From Kingdonia uniflora (lineage: Eukaryota > Streptophyta > Magnoliopsida > Ranunculales > Circaeasteraceae), in assembly GCA_014058105.1 (NCBI GenBank), contig JACGCM010001123.1, positions 1 through 64,000 on the forward strand: a stretch of 64,000 nucleotides of DNA. Direction: 5' to 3'. The notes under the pieces are model-generated. The model searched no databases. It was given only the letters and a program-made list of their open reading frames with translations, and was not told the DNA's origin. Positions 57,178 through 64,000 of the stretch are shown here, one piece after another (positions within the stretch are counted from its first letter, which is position 1; each line of letters starts with the position of its first letter). The translations under genes were made by a program, and so were the position numbers.

Positions 57178-57329
57178 TTAAAAGCTAGTATTATCTATGC
57201 ATTAATCTGTGTGTTGTCTATAAAGTAGAGATATATATGAAGAAAACTTATAAGTTTCATTGATTTTAGAAAAATGATGTATATTGGATGGAGATAGAAA
57301 TCTCACTTCTGGAATGAAAAATGAAAAAC

Positions 57330-58420
57330 TGAAATGGAGTAGTGAGGGACCTAACGATAATGTCGTTTTGGTTGCCTGGTGTTCCAAGGACTCGAGATGT
57401 AGATGCCCTCTTCTGTTATGAGGTAATATGATCCCATGCCTGAGAGACTTGTGATAAGGAATAGACCCTCCCAATTATCTGCTAGTTTCCCAGCATGAGA
57501 CTCTTTGTGGTGTTGAGGTATTTCTCTGAGGACGAGATCATTGCTTTGAAAAGTACAACTTCTGACTCATTTATTGTATGAATTGGCTAACATTTCGTGA
57601 TATCGACCTAGGTTAGCGATGACGCGTTCCCTGGTTTCATTGGTCCAATTGAGGTTGCAGGCCAATTCGAACTCATTTTCTTCGTCAGTTAGGTCATGAT
57701 CTTTGACTGGGTAATGATATTTAGAAGGAATGACGGCCTCAGTACCATAGGTAAGGAAGAATAGAGTACAGCCTGTCGACTGTCGTGGCGTGATACGATA
57801 TACCCATAAGACATGAGGGAGTTCGCGAACCCAATTCCTATTTTTCTGAGTGTATAACCTTTTTTTGAGCCCATTTACGATGGTTTTGTTGGTGATTTCG
57901 GCTTAGCCATTACCTTGAGGGTAGTCGGGATTGGATGGTGAATGAATGATGTTGTATTGGTTGAGGAAAGCTACAACCTTTTCTCCAATAAATTGGGGCC
58001 CATTATCGATACAAAATAGGTGGGGGCACCCAAACCGAGTGATGATGTATTCCTAGATAAAAGAGATGGCCTCTTCTTCTCTGGTTCAACAGAGTGGAAC
58101 TAATTCTACCCATTTTGTACAATAATCAGTAGCTAGGAGGTGGTGGTGGAGGTTATCTGGAGAATAAAGAATTTTGCCGACGAGATCGAGTGCCCATCTT
58201 TTAAATGGCCAAAACACCTTGCTTACATAGAGTTCGAGTGCAGGGGCGGGTATCATATTTCCATGTCGCTGACATGCATCACATTTGCGTGAGTACTCTT
58301 CTGCATGCCTGCGCCTGTCGGGCTAGAATACTCCTTGGGTAATGGCTATGTTTGGTAGTGATCGACCTACTGCATGGGAGCCATAAGTTCCTTCATGTAA
58401 ATCGCGGAGCATCTCATCCA
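57330..58420 (-). pseudogene. Tat-B integrase
   Basis: Inserts element cDNA into the genome. From the minus strand: HEGTYGSHAVGRSL (two His of the zinc site) and KCDACQRHGN (two Cys) at about 58290-58400. The core follows with WALDLVGKILYS (first Asp), FCIDNGPQFIGEKV (second Asp) and AEITNKTIVNGLKKRLY (catalytic Glu), then WVRELPHVLWVYRITPR and the C-terminal region with GKLADNWEGLFLITS. At least five in-frame stops. Catalytic and zinc residues are all still visible. Frame order fits the Tat lineage. Confidence 0.85.
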
Positions 58421-58675
58421 TTTTCTGTTTGAAGAAGCACTTAAGGTAAGTCCCCGTGACTGAACGGCGGTACAAGGTAGCATTTTGATTGGTGTAGCGC
58501 TTCGAGTTGTTTATCAGCTGTCGAAGCTCCTTCGGATCTGCTAGAAGTACTCCTTCACATTTGTTATAGATACCAAGATAAACTAAGAAAGGCTTTTACC
58601 AATCGCCATCTCCCCCTTTAATGCCCCAAGTGTTGATTGTGCATACAAAAATGTGATCAATACTAAGGGTTAAAA

Positions 58676-59200
58676 TCACTTCGATCTGGAGATATCGAGA
58701 TTCTGTACCCAAACCCCGGCTAGATATGCCAAGGAATCAGTATATCTATTTTGGCCTCGAGGAAGATAATCGAGAGTTACTTGCATAAACTTGCTCATCC
58801 TATCTGTAATGAGGGTTACGTATTCGATCATCTTGTTATTCTTCTTGTATAGCTCAGAGTAATGGTGGACGATGAGCAATAAATCTGTGTGAACAGAGAG
58901 TTCGGGGATGCCGAGCTCGATGGCGAGGTCAAGTCCGTGAATGAGAGCTTCGTACTCGTTGACATTATTTGAGGCCTCAAAATCCAGGCGGATTGATTTC
59001 TCAATTCTGTCGTTGGAAGGGGTAATCAGTACGATTCCAATTCCTGACCCTGCGGGTCCTGCTGATCTATCTGTAAGAAGTCTCCACTACTTCCTTATAA
59101 TCTATTCAGCTCGCTCTTCAAATGCTTTGGGGGGTGGATCTTCTGTAGCTTCCTCTGAAAGGTTAGGATCGTGCTCCTCCCACTCGAGATCTTCCACTGG
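58676..59200 (-). pseudogene. Tat-B archaeal-type RNase H (aRNH)
   Basis: A second RNase H between the retroviral-type RNase H and integrase is characteristic of Tat elements. Blocks: GIVLITPSNDRIEKSIRLDFE, ASNNVNEYEALIHGLDLAIELG, LSVHTDLLLIV, then 58879-58676 with KFMQVTLDYLPRGQNRYTDSLAYLAG. The family motif around NEYEAL and the Asp in HTD are present. Confidence 0.75.
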
Positions 59201-59251
59201 AAAATCTGTGAGAAAATCGGCCACGACCTACCCTTTTACGGAATGATATTG

Positions 59252-59605
59252 TTAGAACTTGATATCATGTTCTCCCAAGCTGACTAACCATTGTTGCACT
59301 CTTCTTGATTTTTCTTTCTTGGATAGAACTTCCCAAAGTAGGTAGTTCCTCATGACTTTGACTGAATGAGCTTGGAAGTAATGCTTGAGCTTCTGTGACG
59401 TATAAACAAGAGTGAGAAGAAGTTTCTCAATTTTAGAGTACCTCGTTTCTGCTGGAGTGAGGGTTTTGCTGATGAAGTAGACTGGCTTCTTGATTTTTTC
59501 TTCAAGTCGAATGAGAACCAAACTGAGTGAAGCATTTGTAACTGCGAGGTAGATAATCAGTTCCTCATTATCTATTGGGATGCTCATGATGGGAGACTTC
59601 TCCAA
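59252..59605 (-). pseudogene. Tat-B RNase H
   Basis: A 117-codon open frame: IDNEELIIYLAVTNASLSLVL, KPVYFISKTLTPAETRYSKI, EKLLLTLVYTSQKLKHYFQA, VQQWLVSLGEHDIKF. This is the retroviral-type RNase H directly after RT. In Tat elements this copy is often partly degenerate, consistent with the second (archaeal-type) RNase H downstream. Confidence 0.85.
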
Positions 59606-59668
59606 ATAGGTTTTGAGATCTTGAAAAGCTACCTCACATTCTGATGTCCATTAAAACTCTGTATTTGG

Positions 59669-60424
59669 CTAAATTTTACCTCGTATGGTACAACCACAGA
59701 GTAATAGGAATAGCCAATGACAGCGGTCTGATGATTTTAAAATGAAATGGTAGATAGCGGTAATCTTGCTAGAAAGTTTCTGAACGTCTTTTATTATTTT
59801 TAGAGATGGCATTTCGAGGAGAGCCCGAATATGATCTAGATCAGCCTCAATCCCTTTCTTGCTGATGAGGTGGCCTAGAAATTGACCTGAATGTACTTCG
59901 TATTGACACTTATCATGATTGAGACGCATCCAGTAAGATCGAAGTATGCTAAAAATTATTTTGAGATCTGAAATATGATTGATGGACTGTACGCTCTTGC
60001 ACAAGAGATCGTCAATGTAGACTTCCACGACTTTCTTGATATGTACTTTGAACATAGTAGTCATTAATCACTGATAAGTTGTACCTGCGTTCTTGAGTCC
60101 GAAGGGCATGACTTTGCAGCAATAAAGTCCTCTTTTAGTGATGAAAGTGGTTTTTTCTTGATCTTCATCCAAGGGTAGAATCTAATTATATCCTAAAGCA
60201 GCGTCCATCATAGATAAGAGTTCATGACCTGCTGTGAAATCAAGGATTTGATAAATGTTGGGAAGAGGAAAACTGCCATTTGGAGTATATTTGTTGAGAT
60301 TCGTGAAATCTACACAAACGCGTACCTTTCCATTCTTCTTCAGGACAGCGACGATGTTGGATATCCAATCTAAACACTTGGCTCCTCGAATGAATCCTAC
60401 TTTGATCAATTTCTTGATCTCCAT
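59669..60424 (-). pseudogene. Tat-B reverse transcriptase
   Basis: Minus-strand frame 60424-60182: EIKKLIKVGFIRGAKCLDWIS, KKNGKVRVCVDFTNLNKYTP, SFPLPNIYQILDFTAGHELL, MMDAALGYN. After a stop and frame change, 60064-59669 has the catalytic VEVYIDDLLCKS box, MRLNHDKCQYEV, GQFLGHLISKKGIEADLDHI. The 'GFIREV..P.W..N.V' and 'TAGHELLSFMDA' type blocks place it in the Tat lineage. Confidence 0.9.
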
Positions 60425-60699
60425 GTTAACATCATCTCAAAGTTGTGGTGATAGGCGTCGCTATTTCTATTTGACTGCGGTGGTGTTAATGTTGATTGCC
60501 ACTTTGTGACATGCCTTGGCTGGATCGACCCCATGCATTTCTTCAAAAGACCACGCAAAAATGTCTCTATTTAGTCGTAAGAACTGAATGAGAGCATTAT
60601 TTTTGTGTTAAACCAGCTTAGTACCTTTGCTTGGTCTATTAATGTTGATGTATTCAGTGGGATTCTCCATGGAAAGCTGATCATCAGGGTGATCAGATT

Positions 60700-61110
60700 G
60701 TTGTAATTGCTATACAACAAATTTATCGGAGGTATCTAGAATTTCAGAGACGGTATTTTCATAAGCTCAAGAAAGCTTTTGACTACCCTTGATTTCATAA
60801 ATACAATCGTCGTGTTTGAAGCGGAGTGTTTGATGATAGGTGGAAGCGATTGCTTCCATATTATGAATCCAACAACGGCCCATAATCCCGAGATAACGAG
60901 ATTTGGCGTTGATCACATAGAAGATGATGTCAATGGTGGCTGGTCCTACGGTATTTGGTAGGATGATCTTCCCTACTCACTCTTCTTTAGAACCATTAAA
61001 TCTACTGATATCGGTGTCACTTTGAATAACTTGATCGGCTAATCCCATTTGGACGATAGTGCTCTGAAAGAAGATCTCAATACCGCTACCAGTATCGATC
61101 ATCATTATGT
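60700..61110 (-). pseudogene. Tat-B aspartic protease
   Basis: Minus strand: MMIDTGSGIEIFFQSTIVQM at about 61050-61110 has the DTGS active site. It is followed by NTVGPATIDIIFYVINAKSR and YLGIMGRCWIHNMEAIASTY, the conserved tail where the family reads 'YNAILGRPWLH'. A stop interrupts it near 60975. Cleaves Gag-Pol. Confidence 0.8.
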
Positions 61111-61584
61111 GCATGACAAACTTTCTCATCTTGAGCATTATGACTAACGCATCATGATGTGGAAATTTGACATGGCTAGACAGAAGTTTGGCTTCTTTAT
61201 CTTGAGGTATGAGATCGCAGTATTCTTATAATCTCCTGCGCTTAAATCTGTTAGAGTTGGTGATCTGATTGATCTCGATCATGTTGTTGTGGTGCATATG
61301 GTAAAGATGCTTCTCCTCAGCTTGATCTTCGACCTAGACAACTTCAAACTGCTTCTTATAGCTACCATCCTTGTATGATTCCAGGTCGATAATATATTTG
61401 AGTATCCATCCCTCCTTGAAAATATATTTGAGCATACTCTGTAAAGTATAACAATTGTCAGTAGAATAATGGTTTACCTTATGGTGCATGCAGTACGGTC
61501 GGCTCTCAATCGGTTATAATGGTTGGGAAAGACGGTAGAGCTAATCTTTCGTGAGGATTGGAAAAATTATGGAGATTCAAACAT

Positions 61585-62400
61585 TCATCTTTGGGAGGAC
61601 TGGTTGACTTGTGGTCCGCTTTTCTTAGGGTTGCCAGTGTTTCCCTTGGCACGCTTCAGGTTATCCTGGTCTTTCTTAGGCTCTGCATTCCTATCTGTAG
61701 AGGGACCTTTTATGATAAGGACAGATTTAGTATATTTATGCCTTTTGGACATCATCCTTTCCAGGTGGACGTAACTATTGACCTTGGTGATCATATCCTC
61801 CAAGGTCGTAGGTTTGTTGAGGAAAATGTACTCTTTGGCTTTGCAGTCCAACTGGAATGCATTGGTAAAAGTAGTAACAACGGTTTTCTAACCAAGATTA
61901 TCCACTTTACGCGTGAGCCCTAAGAAATTCTTTGCAAATGCCTCGAGCTTCTCTCCGTTGGATTGTTTGAGACTGATAAGAGAATATTAATTTTCTTCTT
62001 TGTCTCTGTTGTGAGTATGTCTTGATGAATTGTTTATGCAGTTGGTTGAATATGTATATGGATTCTTCAGGCAGAGAATGGAACCATCGGAGTGGTTCCC
62101 CCTACAGACTTGTGGCGAACAGACGGCAGAGAATGTGGTTAAAATTAGAGTATAACCCCAATGAATTACGGCATTGCTTAATATACTCCTTGGGATCGGT
62201 ACCCTTGTATTTGCAAATTTTTAGAGTATGGAAACCTTTCAAAATATCCATATCGAATAGTTCTTTGGCAATTGGACTTCCTTGTAACTTGGTAAGGTCG
62301 TCGGTAGTTCCCAGAACTTATGCTTTGATCAACTCCTTAATACGCTGGTTTATATGCTCTTGTGTGACATAGTAACGGATCGGTTGAGCGGCTTGACAAG
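61585..62400 (-). pseudogene. Tat-B gag
   Basis: Capsid region on the minus strand: KYKGTDPKEYIKQCRNSLGL (about 62180), then GEPLRWFHSLPEESIYIFNQ (about 62060-62100) preceded by a stop. The frame 61851-61585 follows with TTLEDMITKVNSYVHLERMM and a Lys-rich tail (KKDQDNLKRAKGNTGNPKK). The block order is that of the plant retrotransposon gag domain. Confidence 0.8.
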
Positions 62401-62680
62401 GATATTGAAGATTATGAGTATCGGTACCTTCACTCAAACGATCTCACGCTGGAACTCGAAGCGGGGGTCTCTGTTCTTCCACTTGACGGATGGAACATCG
62501 GTGATCTCGGCTGATTTCAGATTGAATCTCTCCCCCAAATGAATGGAAGGTTGAAGTTCATTCTGAATATGTTTGGAAATAGCTTTGCTAGTGGCTCCTT
62601 GAGGTCCTTAGATATGACCAAGATTGAAATGTTGTAGTAGAGTGGTTGAATATCTTAGGATACTATGGAAAGAATTTATT

Positions 62681-62697
62681 TCCCATAGACGCTGCCA
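62681..62697 (-). other. Tat-B primer-binding site
   Basis: TCCCATAGACGCTGCCA on the + strand, 2 bases from the LTR; the element strand reads TGGCAGCGTCTATGGGA. It resembles the Tat-type TGGCGCCGTCTGTGGGA with three changes. I do not name the tRNA. Confidence 0.7.
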
Positions 62698-62699
62698 AA

Positions 62700-63316
62700 T
62701 GTAATGGCCTAATTCCGTGAGCTCTACGTGGCCTGGAATTAGTCCTTATACCAATGTACCTATGATTACAATCTAGTAAACAATAAATGAGATAGGCATT
62801 TTGCGTGGAAAACCTATAAATTGGTTAAAAACAACGATCTTGAGTTGAGGGCTTTGTAATAGTGACTTTTATTATTTGAGGCTGATGATATCTTATTACA
62901 AGTTATTTCTGGACTTAGAAATGTTTGATCTTGTGAATAAGAAGTTTGGAGTGTTGAGAATCTAAGAAGATATAGTCTTCTTGGTGATTTCTCCTATCTT
63001 TTTCTGGTCCTTGTCTCTTCTGGAACTTTTTCTTTATATAGGCCTCTTCCGCAGTTCTTCATCGTGCTGAAGCACGTTCTCTGAACAATATGGTTAGTGG
63101 TTGTTGACAGAGTAACTGTTGAGTTCGTGAGAGACATGTGGTTTTGACTTGTTCAGGTTTTTTGGTTTGAGCTCGACCCACGTTTTTCATCAGTTCGTGG
63201 AGTATATGGCAATGTTGACTGGAGAAGTCGTGTGGAGAATGCGTGAGCCTGATATGGAGGTAATTCAAACTGGGGATAACTCATTTTTAGGTAAGATCGA
63301 GGGATAGGTCCCTACA
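62700..63316 (-). repeat. Tat-B right LTR (5' LTR in element orientation)
   Basis: 617 bp, TGTAATGGCC start and CCCTACA end, followed by the ACTAT duplication at 63317-63321. Differs from the left LTR at many scattered sites (about 10% by eye). Confidence 0.92.
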
Positions 63317-63379
63317 ACTATGATATATAATCTATTAGAATGCGTAAATTAGTAGTTATGTGAATGTTGATTATTACTG

Positions 63380-64000
63380 AAGAGTGAACTGGAATAAGTT
63401 CAAAAGCAGTGTGAAGAATTACGTGCTTCAAACAACATATTGAATGCTAATCTGAATCTCCAACATGAAACAATAAAAAATATGACTGATTTAAAATAGA
63501 AGATGGAGGGATTAAAAGAAGTTATAAAGAAAAAGGATGTAGAAATTTTGGGTACTATGGGACAAATTAATCAATAAGGGGTGGAATTGACATTTACGCG
63601 AACTCAAATTACAGAGTTATTGGCGGTGTTGGAGAAGGAAGAAAATAATGTGAAAGACTTGCAATATCAGATAAACATGCACGATGCGAAGAGAGTTGGT
63701 GCGCGAGCAGCTATTGAAGATGTAAATGATCGTGCTCGTAAATTTGAAGTATTGTGGTATGGTACGAACATGATGTTAAAAGAGATAAAAGGGGCCTACG
63801 ATGAACAAAACAAAAGGATAAATAAGGATTGGATCACGATCTGTGCTTTAGAACATAACGTTCAAACGATGAGGTTAGACATTTTAAAGTATAAATTAGA
63901 AAATGGGGAACTGCGTGATGCAAAGACCAAATTGGAGGCAGATCTTTGCAAGGCTACAATAAGTCTTGAGGAAGAATTGTTAGAGAGGAAGTGTAATCAA
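63380..64000 (+). pseudogene. Tat-A antisense gene continues: coiled coil
   Basis: Resumes right of the Tat-B target duplication. Frame with two stops: ELEQVQKQCEELRASNN, NLNLQHETIKNMTDLK, then GVELTFTRTQITELLAVLEK, RARKFEVLWYGTNMMLKEIK, ALEHNVQTMRLDILKYKLEN and EADLCKATISLEEELLERK at the window end. Heptad-rich like the Tat-B coiled coil (LEVELAKERETT). It runs out of the window. Confidence 0.6.

Larger units (their letters stand above)
49212..63316 (-). mobile_element. Complete Tat-type Ty3/gypsy element Tat-B, 14.1 kb, TSD ACTAT
   Basis: LTRs 49212-49829 and 62700-63316, both TGTAATGGCC...CCTACA, with identical 5-bp duplications ACTAT at 49207-49211 and 63317-63321. Internal order on the minus strand: PBS, gag, protease, RT, RNase H, archaeal-type RNase H, integrase. 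Then a 157-bp tandem array and, on the + strand, a spliced antisense coiled-coil gene before the polypurine tract. LTRs differ by roughly 10% by eye, so it is not recent. All genes carry stops. It is inserted in the antisense gene of Tat-A. Confidence 0.92.
28353..64000 (-). mobile_element. Tat-type Ty3/gypsy element Tat-A (left LTR and antisense gene; right end outside window)
   Basis: Own sequence: 28353-30538, 44315-49211 and 63317-64000; the rest is later insertions (Athila, Tat-B). The left LTR resembles the Tat-B LTRs (TAATAGCCTAATTTTGTGA start; GTGAAAAACCTTTGAATAGG block). The antisense gene starts with ATG 337 bases after the LTR end (29294), exactly the distance seen in Tat-B (49829 to 50166), and the starts read MVMTRQ and MVKTRR. 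Pol would lie to the right, outside the window. Confidence 0.7.

Noticed and set aside
58676..59200. Host RNase H gene
   Set aside because: Its position between the retroviral-type RNase H and integrase of Tat-B identifies it as the element's own archaeal-type RNase H.

Overview
This window is intergenic DNA from a flowering plant, most likely a eudicot. There is no bacterial gene organisation, no CRISPR array, no rRNA gene and no convincing intact host gene. Nearly all of it is transposable elements inserted into one another. The elements are typical of plants: PIF/Harbinger, hAT and CACTA DNA transposons, Athila-type and Tat-type Ty3/gypsy retrotransposons, MITEs, a SINE-like insert and an endogenous caulimovirid (pararetrovirus). 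Most coding regions carry stops and frameshifts, so the ORFs are relics described here by domain.

Layout. 1-5179: decayed PIF/Harbinger sequence (transposase on +, Myb/SANT-like ORF1 on -) followed by a plant-mobile-domain (PMD) pseudogene on - and a terminal repeat at about 5176. 5187-11092: a MITE split by a caulimovirid insertion (about 5268-10690). The viral part is two partial copies in opposite orientation, making an inverted repeat with arms of about 1.73 kb and a loop of about 1.0 kb. 11096-12371: two more MITEs and a short tandem array. 12385-25427: a large Harbinger element with ORF1, transposase and a PMD gene; the PMD gene is interrupted by a 6.3 kb hAT element (17359-23647). 25431-28170: a foldback MITE, a 256-bp tandem array hit by a SINE-like element, and the 5' piece of a second Harbinger copy.

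28353 to the window end is a Tat-type LTR element (Tat-A; only its left LTR is in the window) that has received two large insertions. The first is an Athila element (30539-44314, on -) whose 5' LTR holds a 3.55 kb non-autonomous CACTA element. The second is a structurally complete Tat element (Tat-B, 49212-63316, 5-bp TSD ACTAT), with gag-protease-RT-RNase H-archaeal-type RNase H-integrase on - and a spliced coiled-coil antisense gene on +. Tat-B sits inside the equivalent antisense gene of Tat-A.

Most noteworthy are: (i) the Harbinger family carrying a captured PMD gene, with a shared near-palindromic motif upstream of each of its genes; (ii) the hairpin arrangement of the viral copies; (iii) the intron-containing antisense coiled-coil gene shared by both Tat elements. 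All family assignments are from reading translations and motifs by eye; no database search was possible. LTR divergence estimates (about 5% Athila, about 10% Tat-B) are rough hand counts.
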